From contig JADKGE010000003.1 in NCBI GenBank assembly GCA_016717115.1, forward strand, positions 372,001 through 436,000: a DNA stretch of 64,000 bases. Direction: 5' to 3'. Positions 46,294 through 54,779 of this stretch are shown here, piece after piece. Numbering within the stretch: the stretch's first letter is position 1; each line of letters starts with the position of its first letter. The translations under genes were made by a program, and so were the position numbers. Source of the stretch: Actinomycetota bacterium. GTDB lineage: Bacteria; Actinomycetota; Actinomycetes; S36-B12. Under the pieces are notes generated by a model that saw only the letters and a list, made by a program, of their open reading frames with translations, had not been told where the DNA came from and did no database searches.

Positions 46294-47497
46294 GGCGCAG
46301 CGCCTCAATCGGTCGTAGGGATGCGGCTCGGTTGGCCGGATAGCTGCCGAAGAACAGGCCGAGGGCGACGGAGACGCCGAATGCGCCGATGACCGAGATC
46401 GGCAGGATCACGGGCGTGGTGCCGGCGATCTGGAACCTCGTGACGAGGATCGCCGTCAGGACCCCGAGGACGCCGCCGATGATGGAGAGCACGGTCGCCT
46501 CGACCAGGAACTGGCCCATGATCGCGGACTTGCTGGCTCCGATCGCCTTGCGGATGCCGATCTCGCGCGTGCGCTCGGTCACCGTGACGAGCATGATGTT
46601 GGTGATGCCGATCCCGCCGACGAGAAGGCTGATGGCCGCGACGGCGCCGAGGAGAACCGTGAACACCTGCGAGGTGTCCTCGACCGTCGAGATCAGGCTG
46701 GCCTGGTTCAGCACCTGGTAGTCGCGCGACGAGGTGTCCGTCGTGTCGTGGCGGTCGTCGAGGATCGCGTAGACCTCAGACTGGGCCGCCTCCTGCACGT
46801 CGGCGGAGGCCGTCTGGACGAGGATCGAGTCGAGGCTGCCGTAGCCGGTGAGGTGGCTCTGGACGGTGGTGAGGGGGGCGATGATGACGTCGTCCGAGTC
46901 GGAGAAGCCGCTGCTGCCCTTGGTCTCCAGGACTCCGGTCACCGTGAACGGAGTGCCCGCGCAGATGATCTCGCTGCCCACGGGGTCGACCGTGCCGAAC
47001 AACTCGTCGACCACGGTCTGTCCGAGGACGACCGTCCGGCGCGAGTTGACGACGTCGTCGTTGACGAAGTAGTCACCCGACGCGATCGTGTTGTTTGACG
47101 CCTCGAAGTAGGAGGGCCACGTTCCCGTGACCGACGTGTCGTAGCTGGTGCCCTCGAAGGTGCATGTCGTGCCGCTGGAGACGACGGGGGAAGCGCTCTT
47201 GACGTCGGGGGCCACGGTGGCGTCCATCAGCGCGGTGGCGTCGGCGACAGTCAGATCCTTGAACTGGGTCTGGCCGCCGCTGCCCGGAGGTCCGAAGCTG
47301 CCGTGCCGGATCGTCAGCGTGTTGGTGCCGAGCTTCTCGATGCTCTGCGTCACCGCGAGCGAGGAGCCGTTGCCGACGGCGACGAGGACGATCACGGCAG
47401 CCACGCCGATGAGGATGCCGAGGACCGTCAGGCCGGATCGCAGCCGGTTCGCGGTGACACCGCGCAGCCCGATCCGGATCGTCTCGACGAGGTTCAT
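46286..47497 (-). CDS. MacB/FtsX-type ABC transporter permease
   Basis: The 403-residue protein has the MacB topology: an N-terminal transmembrane helix (SGLTVLGILIGVAAVIVLVA), a large extracytoplasmic domain (residues about 50-270), then three C-terminal helices in an FtsX domain (FTVLLGAVAAISLLVGGIGI, with the following ERTREIGIRKAIGAS). It is the mechanotransmitting permease of a type VII ABC system. It overlaps the ATPase gene by ATGA and the downstream gene by 8 bp. Confidence 0.93.
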   Translation of the reverse strand: MNLVETIRIGLRGVTANRLRSGLTVLGILIGVAAVIVLVAVGNGSSLAVTQSIEKLGTNTLTIRHGSFGPPGSGGQTQFKDLTVADATALMDATVAPDVKSASPVVSSGTTCTFEGTSYDTSVTGTWPSYFEASNNTIASGDYFVNDDVVNSRRTVVLGQTVVDELFGTVDPVGSEIICAGTPFTVTGVLETKGSSGFSDSDDVIIAPLTTVQSHLTGYGSLDSILVQTASADVQEAAQSEVYAILDDRHDTTDTSSRDYQVLNQASLISTVEDTSQVFTVLLGAVAAISLLVGGIGITNIMLVTVTERTREIGIRKAIGASKSAIMGQFLVEATVLSIIGGVLGVLTAILVTRFQIAGTTPVILPISVIGAFGVSVALGLFFGSYPANRAASLRPIEALRHE

Positions 47498-48213
47498 GCG
47501 GTCACCGTCCGGCTGCGTTGGCCCCGGGGCCGGTTCCATCGGTCGGCGGAGACCAGTCCGTCGATGAGGGTGATGACGCGGTCCGCACGGTTGGCGACGT
47601 CGTCCTCGTGGGTGATCATGACGATGGTCCGGCCCTGCTGGTGCATGACGTCCATCAGGTCGAGCACATCCTTGGTCGACTGGCTGTCGAGATTGCCGGT
47701 GGGCTCATCGGCCAGAAGGAGTGACGGCTCGGCGACCAGCGCCCGTGCGACGGCCACCCGTTGCTGCTGACCGCCGGAGAGCTCGTTCGGCTCGTGATGG
47801 CCCCGGTTCGCCAGGCCGACCGACTCGAGGGCCGCCGTCGCTCGCGCGGCGCGCTCCTTGCGCCCGACGCCTCGGTACAGGAGGGGGAGTTCCACATTGG
47901 ACTGCGCGGTCGTTCGCGGGATCAGGTTGAAGGACTGGAAGATGAAGCCGATCTTCCGGTTTCGGACGATCGACAGGCCCGACTCGTCGAGCGAGTCGAT
48001 GTTGATCCCGTCGAGCTCGTAGTGCCCGGCGGTCGCGCCGTCCAGCGCGCCGATGATGTTCATGAGGGTGGACTTGCCCGAGCCCGAGGCCCCCATGATG
48101 GCGAGGTAGTCCCCGCGCTCGACCACGAGGTCGACGCCGCGCAGGGCGTGGACGGTGGCCTCGCCGGAGCCGTACACCTTGGTCACCTGCTGGAGCGAGA
48201 TGACGGGGGTCAT
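47494..48213 (-). CDS. MacB/LolD-type ABC transporter ATPase
   Basis: From ATG 48213 the ATPase has 239 residues. Motifs are Walker A GASGSGKST, Q-loop FQSFNLIPRTTAQSNVELPL, signature LSGGQQQRVAVARAL, Walker B LLLADEPTGNLDS and H-loop MITHEDD. The DEPTGNLDS form is typical of the LolD/MacB group. Four-base overlaps on both sides place it with the adaptor and permease in one operon. Confidence 0.95.
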   Translation of the reverse strand: MTPVISLQQVTKVYGSGEATVHALRGVDLVVERGDYLAIMGASGSGKSTLMNIIGALDGATAGHYELDGINIDSLDESGLSIVRNRKIGFIFQSFNLIPRTTAQSNVELPLLYRGVGRKERAARATAALESVGLANRGHHEPNELSGGQQQRVAVARALVAEPSLLLADEPTGNLDSQSTKDVLDLMDVMHQQGRTIVMITHEDDVANRADRVITLIDGLVSADRWNRPRGQRSRTVTA

Positions 48214-49964
48214 GCCGGCGGCCCTCCTGCCGGCGGCACGCCGACGATGGCGGTGCCGCCACCGGGGATGCCACCCATGGGGAAGCCGCTCGTGCCACCG
48301 GTCGTGCTCGTCGACACCACGAGTTGGTCGCCTTCGACGACGCCGCTGGTGATCTCCGTGCCGCTGTCCCCAGCGAGTCCGGTCTCGACCTGCACCGTCG
48401 TGTCGACACCGTCCTTCCGGATGGTCACCGTGCTCTGCCCGCCGGCCGTCGTGATGGCTGCGGTCGGGGCCCACAGGACATCCGCGGCCTCGTCGACAGT
48501 CACGACCACGCTGGCGCTCATGCCGTCGCGAAGGCCGTCGGGCACGTCGTCCAGCGTGATGGTCGCGCCGTACGTCGTGACGTTCGTCGTGCCCGTCGTC
48601 GGCAGCACGTCGACGGCGGTGACGGTGCCCGTCGCGGTGCCGTCCGCCAGAGCGTCGAAGGTGACCGTCGCCGGCTGGCCGACGGCGACCTTCATGGCAT
48701 CGGCCTCGGAGAACCCGGCGACGACCTGATAGCTGGCCTTCGGGATGAGGGTGACGACGGCGGTGCCAGCCTGGACGGCGGAGTCCTTCGACACCTGTAC
48801 CGAGCCGATCGTGCCGCGGACGGGTGACCGGAGGATCGTCTCCTTGAGGGACGACTGTGCCGACGTCAGGCCGGCGCGGGCGACCGCGATGCTCGCCTCG
48901 CTGGTGGTCATGGCTCCCGCCCCGGTGTCGACAGCGGTCGCGGCGGCCTGCAGTGAGGCCAAGGACTGCTCCGCCTTGTCGACGGACTGCTGGTCGGCGA
49001 GCAGGCCCTTCCTCTGGGCGACCTCGGCGGACTCGAGCGCGTCCTCGGCGGCCGCGATCGCATCCTTCGCCTGCTCGGGCAGCGTCGTCTGGAGCTTCCG
49101 GAGCGCCACGTTCGCGGTGGTGATGCGGGCGTCGGCGTTGACGAGGCTCTGCTGGCTCTGGACGGCGGCGACGTTCTTGGTGTTGACAGTCATCTCGTAC
49201 TGCTGCTGCGCGTTCAGGAGGGACGAGACGGCGGACGTGCACTGCTGGGAGGTCGATCCGTACGTGTTGCAGTCGTTGTTCTGCGTTGCCGCTGCCTTGG
49301 CCATGGCGACGTCAGCCTGGTTGACCTTGAGGTTGTTGGTCGTCTCGTCTGCGGAGGCCGTCTGGACGGCCTGGTCGTAGGCGGTCTTGGCGCTCGTCAC
49401 GTCCGACTCGGCGGCACGCAGCTGCGCCCAGGCGCTCGGGTCGGGGCAGGCTCCGCTCGGGTCCAGGCATGACTCGGACCATGCGGTCCTGGCATCGGCC
49501 AGGTCGGCCTTGGCCGTGGTCACCGACCTCGCGTAGTTCGTCTTGTTGAGTTTCGCCGTCGCGCGCGCGGCAGCCACGGACTCCTGCGCCTGGGCCAGTG
49601 ACGTGCGTGACTGCGTCTGCCCGGATACCGCCTGCACGTAAGAGGCGCGTGCCGACTCGATGGCCTGCTTGGCGGACGAGTCGTCGAGAGTCGCGATGAC
49701 CTTGCCGGCCCTGACCCGGTCGCCCTCCTCGACGGAGACGGTGTCGAGGGTTCCGCTCACGGTGAAGGCCAGGTCCACGGTGCCGGCTGTCTCCACCGTT
49801 CCCGTTGCGGTGACGGTCTCACTGATGGATCCCTGCTGGACGGCTACCGTGCGGCCCGTGCTGGCCTCCGATTTCGGTGCGAACAGCCAGAGGTAGGCCC
49901 CGACGCCCGCCGCCGCGAGGGCGACGACCAATGCCAGGTTGATCCACAGGATGCGTCTTCTCAT
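48210..49964 (-). CDS. Membrane-fusion/adaptor protein (MacA/HlyD-like)
   Basis: The 584-residue protein starts at ATG 49964. It has an N-terminal membrane anchor (LWINLALVVALAAAGVGAYLWLF), a lipoyl/biotinyl-like half-motif (VSVEEGDRVRAGKVIATLDD), and a very long Ala/Gln-rich coiled-coil hairpin. A second lipoyl half follows (ETILRSPVRGTIGSVQVSKD), then a beta-barrel and a C-terminal Gly/Pro/Met-rich tail (TSGFPMGGIPGGG). In Gram-positives such adaptors pair with MacB-like permeases to export peptides, antibiotics or lipids. It is first in the operon, divergent from the two-component genes. Confidence 0.9.
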   Translation of the reverse strand: MRRRILWINLALVVALAAAGVGAYLWLFAPKSEASTGRTVAVQQGSISETVTATGTVETAGTVDLAFTVSGTLDTVSVEEGDRVRAGKVIATLDDSSAKQAIESARASYVQAVSGQTQSRTSLAQAQESVAAARATAKLNKTNYARSVTTAKADLADARTAWSESCLDPSGACPDPSAWAQLRAAESDVTSAKTAYDQAVQTASADETTNNLKVNQADVAMAKAAATQNNDCNTYGSTSQQCTSAVSSLLNAQQQYEMTVNTKNVAAVQSQQSLVNADARITTANVALRKLQTTLPEQAKDAIAAAEDALESAEVAQRKGLLADQQSVDKAEQSLASLQAAATAVDTGAGAMTTSEASIAVARAGLTSAQSSLKETILRSPVRGTIGSVQVSKDSAVQAGTAVVTLIPKASYQVVAGFSEADAMKVAVGQPATVTFDALADGTATGTVTAVDVLPTTGTTNVTTYGATITLDDVPDGLRDGMSASVVVTVDEAADVLWAPTAAITTAGGQSTVTIRKDGVDTTVQVETGLAGDSGTEITSGVVEGDQLVVSTSTTGGTSGFPMGGIPGGGTAIVGVPPAGGPPA

Positions 49965-49993
49965 GGCCCCACCGTGTCGCCGCCGCCTGTGAT

Positions 49994-50063
49994 TTCCCTG
50001 TGAACGAGGTGTGCGGCGGCTGTGACCTTCCGCAGCCGAGGGCGCGCCGAATCTCACAGGGAA
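49994..50063. promoter_or_regulatory. Inverted repeat in the exporter / two-component divergent region
   Basis: TTCCCTGTGA (49994-50003) and TCACAGGGAA (50054-50063) form a perfect 10-bp inverted repeat 50 bp apart. Further CACAGG copies lie at about 50078. The sites flank the likely divergent promoters and are good candidates for binding by the OmpR-type regulator encoded at 50116. Binding is inferred. Confidence 0.5.
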
Positions 50064-50115
50064 CTGACAGGATCCCCACAGGTTCCGCTGTGGTCGCAGG
50101 AGGAGACTGACGGAC

Positions 50116-50826
50116 ATGGCCACCCGGGGACGCGCCGAGGCGCGACTGCTCGTCGTCGACGACGAGCCGACGATCATCGAACTGCTCGAGGCGAGTCTCC
50201 GCTTCCACGGGTTCGACGTGACGACCTGCGGGGACGGCACCACCGCCCTCAGCCTGGCCAAGGAGATCCAGCCCGACCTGATGGTGACCGACGTCATGAT
50301 GCCCGGGCTCAACGGCTTCGAACTGGTGCGCAGCCTCCGTGCCGACGGGTACCAGTTCCCCGTGCTCTTCCTGACCGCCAAGGATGCCGTCGATGATCGG
50401 GTGACCGGCCTGACCATCGGCGGGGACGACTACATCGTCAAGCCCTTCAGCCTCAGTGAGGTGGTGGCCAGGATCCGCTCGGTCCTCAAGCGCACGGGCA
50501 GGACATCACCCGTGCTGGGGCGCACCACGTTGTCGTACGCCGACCTCGAGGTCGACGAGGCGGCGCACGAGGTTAGGCGGACCGGTAGGGAGATCGAGCT
50601 GTCCCCCACGGAGTTCCGGCTCCTTCGCTACTTGGTCGAGAACGCCGAGACGGTCGTGAGCAAGGCGCAGATCCTCGACAACGTCTGGCAGTACGACTTC
50701 GGTGGCGAGATGAACGTGGTCGAGTCGTACATCTCCTACCTGCGGCGAAAGGTCGACACGACCGAGCCGCACCTCATCCATACGGTGCGCGGGGTCGGCT
50801 ACGTGCTGCGCAAGGCGCGCACATGA
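50116..50826 (+). CDS. OmpR/PhoB-type response regulator
   Basis: The 236-residue protein has an N-terminal receiver domain (LLVVDDEPTIIELLEASLRF, phospho-acceptor Asp in VTDVMMPGLNG, Thr in FLTAKD, Lys in YIVKPFS). The C-terminal winged helix is LSPTEFRLLRYLVENAETVV, then VVESYISYLRRKVD. ATG 50116 follows AGGAGGAGA. It overlaps the kinase gene by ATGA and is divergent from the exporter operon, which it probably controls. Confidence 0.96.
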   Translation: MATRGRAEARLLVVDDEPTIIELLEASLRFHGFDVTTCGDGTTALSLAKEIQPDLMVTDVMMPGLNGFELVRSLRADGYQFPVLFLTAKDAVDDRVTGLTIGGDDYIVKPFSLSEVVARIRSVLKRTGRTSPVLGRTTLSYADLEVDEAAHEVRRTGREIELSPTEFRLLRYLVENAETVVSKAQILDNVWQYDFGGEMNVVESYISYLRRKVDTTEPHLIHTVRGVGYVLRKART

Positions 50827-52265
50827 TGAACGGCCTGCGTCACCGACCGCTACGCGTGAAGCTCAGCCTCTTCATGGTCGTCCTGCTGTCCGCCGGACTG
50901 CTCGTTTCGTCCTTCCTGGCGACAACCGCACTGTCCGACTACCTCCTCGAGCAGGTCGACCAGGCGATGGTGGCTGGGTCCAGGCCGTTCGCCTCTCTTG
51001 TGCCACCCCCCGGCCTGGACAGTGCGGCCGGCGATCCGACCCTGCGGCCCCCGTCCCGGTTCTTCCTCGAAGTCGTCTACCCGGACGGGCGCGGTGCCAC
51101 CGTCCTCGCCGTACCGGACGCGCCACCCGGGGTGTTTCCCGACATCCCGGTCACGGCCGAGCTCGGGGCCCTCGTGGGCCAGCCGTTCACCGTCGGATCC
51201 GTCAGGGGAGACACCGAGTGGCGGGTGCTGGTCACGGCGGCGGGCACCGAGGGATTCTGGGTGGTGGCGGCCTCTCCGTTGTCCGAGCTGCAGGGAACGG
51301 TGCGTCGGCTGGTCCTGCTGCAGTTGATCGTCGGGATCGTCGTCGTCTCCATCGCCGGACTCGTCGGCTACGTGGTGGTCCGGCGCAGTCTCAAGCCCTT
51401 GGACACCATGGCGCGGGCCGCGCACGAGATCGCCGAGGGTGACCTGACCACACGTGTGTCGCAGACAGCCACGAGCACGGAGGTCGACCAGCTGGCGACG
51501 TCGTTCAACACCATGGTCACCCGCATCGAGTCCTCGTTCGCCGCGCAGCAGGAATCCGAGATGCAGGCCCGGCACTCGGAGGAGAACATGCGTCGCTTCG
51601 TCGCGGACGCCAGCCACGAGCTGCGCACGCCACTGACGACGATCCGTGGCTTCGCCGAGCTGATCGAGGAGGGGGCGGCGGAGGATCCCGCGGTCGCCGT
51701 CAGCCGCATCCAGGTCGAGGCCACGAGGATGGGCGGACTCATCGACGATCTCCTGCTCCTCGCCCGTCTTGACCAGCAGCGTCCCTTGGAGCGTGAGGTG
51801 CTCGACCTGGGCGACGTCGTCGCCGACGCGGTCACGGGCGCGCGTGCCGCCATGCCGGATCGCACGATCGACGTGATCATCGAGCCCGGCAGTCCCCATC
51901 CGATGGTCTCCGGCGAGGGCGGGCGACTTCGTCAGGTCGTCGACAACCTGCTGACGAATGCGAACCGGTACTCGCCCCCGGATGCGCCCATCGTCGTGCG
52001 CATCTCGTGCGTCACGGGCGAGGGGCCGTCACGGGCAGTGCTGGAGATATCCGACGAGGGCCCGGGTCTCAGCGCGGAGGACGCCGACCGGATCTTCGAG
52101 CGGCTCTATCGAACGGATGAGGCGAGGTCCCGCGTGCGGGGCGGCAGCGGGCTGGGCCTGGCCATCGTCAAGTCGATCGTGATCGCACACGGTGGCACCG
52201 TCGAAGTGCGCAGCACCCAGGGCCAAGGCTCGACGTTCGTCGTGCGGCTTCCCCTGATCGGCTGA
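50823..52265 (+). CDS. Sensor histidine kinase
   Basis: The 480-residue membrane kinase has two transmembrane helices (LSLFMVVLLSAGLLVSSFLA and LVLLQLIVGIVVVSIAGLVG) flanking an extracytoplasmic sensor of about 130 residues. A HAMP domain follows, then the H-box FVADASHELRTPLTTIRGFA, N-box VVDNLLTNANRYSP, G1 DEGPGL and G2 GGSGLGLAIVKSI. All catalytic elements are intact. Its signal is unknown; location beside a MacAB-like exporter suggests an envelope or antimicrobial cue. Confidence 0.96.
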   Translation: MMNGLRHRPLRVKLSLFMVVLLSAGLLVSSFLATTALSDYLLEQVDQAMVAGSRPFASLVPPPGLDSAAGDPTLRPPSRFFLEVVYPDGRGATVLAVPDAPPGVFPDIPVTAELGALVGQPFTVGSVRGDTEWRVLVTAAGTEGFWVVAASPLSELQGTVRRLVLLQLIVGIVVVSIAGLVGYVVVRRSLKPLDTMARAAHEIAEGDLTTRVSQTATSTEVDQLATSFNTMVTRIESSFAAQQESEMQARHSEENMRRFVADASHELRTPLTTIRGFAELIEEGAAEDPAVAVSRIQVEATRMGGLIDDLLLLARLDQQRPLEREVLDLGDVVADAVTGARAAMPDRTIDVIIEPGSPHPMVSGEGGRLRQVVDNLLTNANRYSPPDAPIVVRISCVTGEGPSRAVLEISDEGPGLSAEDADRIFERLYRTDEARSRVRGGSGLGLAIVKSIVIAHGGTVEVRSTQGQGSTFVVRLPLIG

Positions 52266-52286
52266 GCGGAGGGCGGGGGCGGCGCC

Positions 52287-52937
52287 CTACGCCGGGACCA
52301 GGGGAAGGGCGAGTCCGGTGTTGGCGTGGCAGCGATAGCCGTTCGGGTTCTTGTACAGGTACTGCTGGTGGAGGTCCTCGGCGAGGAAGTAGGTGCTCTC
52401 GCTGGCGGGGACGACCTCCGTGGTGATGTCCGGATAGCCGCGGGCCGAGATGAGCGGTGCGTACACGTCGCGCGTGCGCTCGAGGAGGTCGCGCTGATCC
52501 TCGTTGGTGTAGAACGCCGCGCTGCGGTACTGGGTGCCGGAGTCGTTGCCCTGTCGGTACCCCTGCGTCGGGTCGTGGTTCTCCCAGAACGCCTTGAGGA
52601 TGTCGTACGTGCTCACGACGGCCGGGTCGTAGGCCACCTCGACCGTCTCGGCGTGGCCGGTGCGCCCGGTGCAGACCTCCTCGTAGGTGGGGTTCGGCGT
52701 GAATCCGCCCATGTATCCGGCGCTTGTCGAGACCACTCCCGGAACGCGCCAGTAGAGCTCCTCTGCGCCCCAGAAGCAGCCCATGGCCAGGTAGATGACC
52801 TCGGTGCCCGCTGGCCACGGTCCGGTGAGCGAGGTGCCGAGCACGGCGTGCGGGGCCGGGTGGGGGAGAACGGGGAGCGCGCGGCCGGGGAGTGCGCCGT
52901 CGGGTGCGACCATGCGGGGGCTGCCGAAGATTCCCAT
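52287..52937 (-). CDS. msrA: Peptide-methionine (S)-S-oxide reductase
   Basis: This repair enzyme for oxidised methionine has 216 residues from ATG 52937. The active-site Cys is in GCFWGAEE. Other hallmarks are GYMGGFTPNPTYEEVCTGRT, followed by GHAE, then FWENHDPTQGYRQGND and GTQYRS. It carries an N-terminal extension of about 45 residues (GSPRMVAPDGALPGRALP) as in many actinobacterial MsrA. TACCCT lies 6 nt upstream of the ATG and overlaps the -10 box of the divergent trans-sulfuration gene. Confidence 0.96.
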   Translation of the reverse strand: MGIFGSPRMVAPDGALPGRALPVLPHPAPHAVLGTSLTGPWPAGTEVIYLAMGCFWGAEELYWRVPGVVSTSAGYMGGFTPNPTYEEVCTGRTGHAETVEVAYDPAVVSTYDILKAFWENHDPTQGYRQGNDSGTQYRSAAFYTNEDQRDLLERTRDVYAPLISARGYPDITTEVVPASESTYFLAEDLHQQYLYKNPNGYRCHANTGLALPLVPA

Positions 52938-52955
52938 CGGCCTAGGGTACGTCAC
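52938..52955. promoter_or_regulatory. 18-bp divergent promoter region with overlapping -10 boxes
   Basis: The start codons of msrA and the metB-like gene are only 18 bp apart. TAGGGT (52943-52948) lies 7 nt before the plus-strand ATG. TACCCT on the minus strand (52949-52944) lies 6 nt before the msrA ATG. Five base pairs are common to both hexamers, so the two promoters should exclude each other and neither gene can have a leader. Confidence 0.55.
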
Positions 52956-54116
52956 ATGCAGGGATTCGACACTCGGGCGATTCACGCCGGCCAGGAGCCC
53001 GATCCGCTCACGGGCGCAGTTGTCCCGCCGATCTACCAGGTCTCCACGTACGCGCAGGACGGCGTCGGCGGGCTGCGGGGAGGGTACGAGTACTCGCGCA
53101 GCGCCAACCCGACGCGGACGGCCCTGCAGGAGTGCCTGGCCGCCCTGGAGGCCCCCGGTCTCGGCGAGGCGCGAGGCATGGCCTTCGCGTCGGGCCTCGC
53201 CGCCGAGGACACCCTCCTGCGAACGGTCTGTCGGCCGGGCGACCACGCGGTGATCCCCGACGACGCGTACGGCGGCACGTACCGCCTGTTCGCGCGGGTG
53301 GCGGCTCCGTGGGGCCTGGACCACACGCCGGCGCCTGTCACCGATCCCGAGGGCGTGGCCGCGGCGATCATCCCGGGCCGGACGAAGGTCGTGTGGATCG
53401 AGACTCCGACCAATCCGCTCCTGAACATCGCCGATATCCGTGCCATCGCTGACGTCGCGCATGCCGCGGGCGCGCTCCTCGTCGTCGACAACACGTTCGC
53501 GTCCCCTTACCTGCAGCAGCCGTTGCTCCTCGGGGCCGACGTCGTCGTGCACAGCACGACGAAGTACCTGGGCGGACACAGCGACGTGGTCGGCGGGGCG
53601 CTGGTGGCGTCGGACGCGGGTCTCGCCGAGCAGCTCGCCTACCACCAGAACGCGATGGGCTCCGTGCCCGGGCCCTTCGATTGCTTCCTCGTCCTGCGGG
53701 GGATCAAGACCCTCGGCGTGCGCATGGACCGGCACAGTGCCAACGCGCGCATCGTCGTCGACTTCCTCGCGCAGCACCCGCAGGTCACGGAGGTTCGCTG
53801 GCCGGGGCTGCCCTCGCACCCTGGCCACGAGGTCGCGGCCCGGCAGATGAGCGACTTCGGCGGGATGGTCTCGTTCCGCGTGCGCGGAGGCGAGCAGGCG
53901 GCGGTCGACGTCTGCGGCCGGACGTCGGTCTTCACCCTTGGGGAGTCGCTTGGCGGCGTCGAGTCGCTCATCGAGCATCCGGCGCGCATGACCCATGCGT
54001 CGGCGGCCGGCAGCCCGCTCGAGGTCCCCGGTGACCTGGTCCGGCTGTCCGTCGGCATCGAGACTGTCGACGATCTCGTTTCCGACCTCGACCGGGCCCT
54101 CGCCGGCCACTCCTAG
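52956..54116 (+). CDS. Cystathionine gamma-synthase/gamma-lyase family PLP enzyme
   Basis: The 386-residue enzyme belongs to the Cys/Met metabolism PLP family. It has DTRAIHAGQEPDPLTGAVVP, YEYSRSANPTR, FASGLAAEDTLLRTV, WIETPTNPLLNIADI, the PLP Lys in HSTTKYLGGHSDVVGG, and SLGGVESLIEHPARMTHAS. Sequence alone does not separate synthase (metB) from lyase activity, so no symbol is given. With cbs in the same window the cell likely runs trans-sulfuration. The leaderless-type ATG is 18 bp from msrA. Confidence 0.9.
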   Translation: MQGFDTRAIHAGQEPDPLTGAVVPPIYQVSTYAQDGVGGLRGGYEYSRSANPTRTALQECLAALEAPGLGEARGMAFASGLAAEDTLLRTVCRPGDHAVIPDDAYGGTYRLFARVAAPWGLDHTPAPVTDPEGVAAAIIPGRTKVVWIETPTNPLLNIADIRAIADVAHAAGALLVVDNTFASPYLQQPLLLGADVVVHSTTKYLGGHSDVVGGALVASDAGLAEQLAYHQNAMGSVPGPFDCFLVLRGIKTLGVRMDRHSANARIVVDFLAQHPQVTEVRWPGLPSHPGHEVAARQMSDFGGMVSFRVRGGEQAAVDVCGRTSVFTLGESLGGVESLIEHPARMTHASAAGSPLEVPGDLVRLSVGIETVDDLVSDLDRALAGHS

Positions 54117-54119
54117 CGC

Positions 54120-54779
54120 ATGTCCGAATCGACGGGGGCGCCGGAACGCGGCGAACGCCGGTGGCCGATGGCCCTGGCCGTCGTCGCTGCGGCGGTGCTG
54201 CACGCGCTCCTTCCCGAACCCCTCAAGCTGCAGCAGTCGAGCTGGCTGCCGTGGATCGTGATGGGGATCCTCGTCGTACTGATCCTCGGGGATCCCGGCC
54301 GCATCGATCGCCGGGAGCGATGGCTTCGGGTGGTGACGGGGGTGCTGTTCGGCATCATCACGATCGTCAACGCCTACTCCGCCGTTCAACTCGTGGTGGG
54401 CATCCTGGACAACGCCACGTTCACCCAGCCCCAGGAACTGCTGCTCGCCGGGGGATCCGTCTGGCTGACCAACGTCATCGCCTTCGCCCTGTGGTTCTGG
54501 AATCTGGATCGAGGCGGTGCCGCGGAGCGAGCGAACCGCACCGGCCGGCAACCGGCCCTGATCTTCCCCGAGATGCAGCACTCCGAGCACGTGCGAGCCG
54601 ACTGGTACCCGCAGTTCGTCGACTACCTGGCGTTCTCGTTCGCCACGGCCACCGCGTTCAGCCCGACCGACGTGTCGGCCGTCAAGCCCTGGGCGAAGGC
54701 GATGATGGTCTGCGAGTCGCTGCTCTCGCTTGCGCTTGCCGCGCTCGTCATCGCCAGAGCGGTCAACGTGCTGAATTGA
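54120..54779 (+). CDS. Multi-pass membrane protein, DUF1345-like / possible ion-channel pore
   Basis: The 219-residue protein starts 3 bp after the PLP enzyme stop. Hydrophobic helices are ALAVVAAAVLHALL, WIVMGILVVLILG, VVTGVLFGIITIVNAYSAVQ, WLTNVIAFALWFWNLD and a last one at AKAMMVCESLLSLALAALVI. The segment YLAFSFATATAFSPTDVSAV before the last helix resembles the pore loop and filter of two-transmembrane channels. Function unknown. Its last 17 bp overlap the convergent sulfatase gene. Confidence 0.65.
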   Translation: MSESTGAPERGERRWPMALAVVAAAVLHALLPEPLKLQQSSWLPWIVMGILVVLILGDPGRIDRRERWLRVVTGVLFGIITIVNAYSAVQLVVGILDNATFTQPQELLLAGGSVWLTNVIAFALWFWNLDRGGAAERANRTGRQPALIFPEMQHSEHVRADWYPQFVDYLAFSFATATAFSPTDVSAVKPWAKAMMVCESLLSLALAALVIARAVNVLN

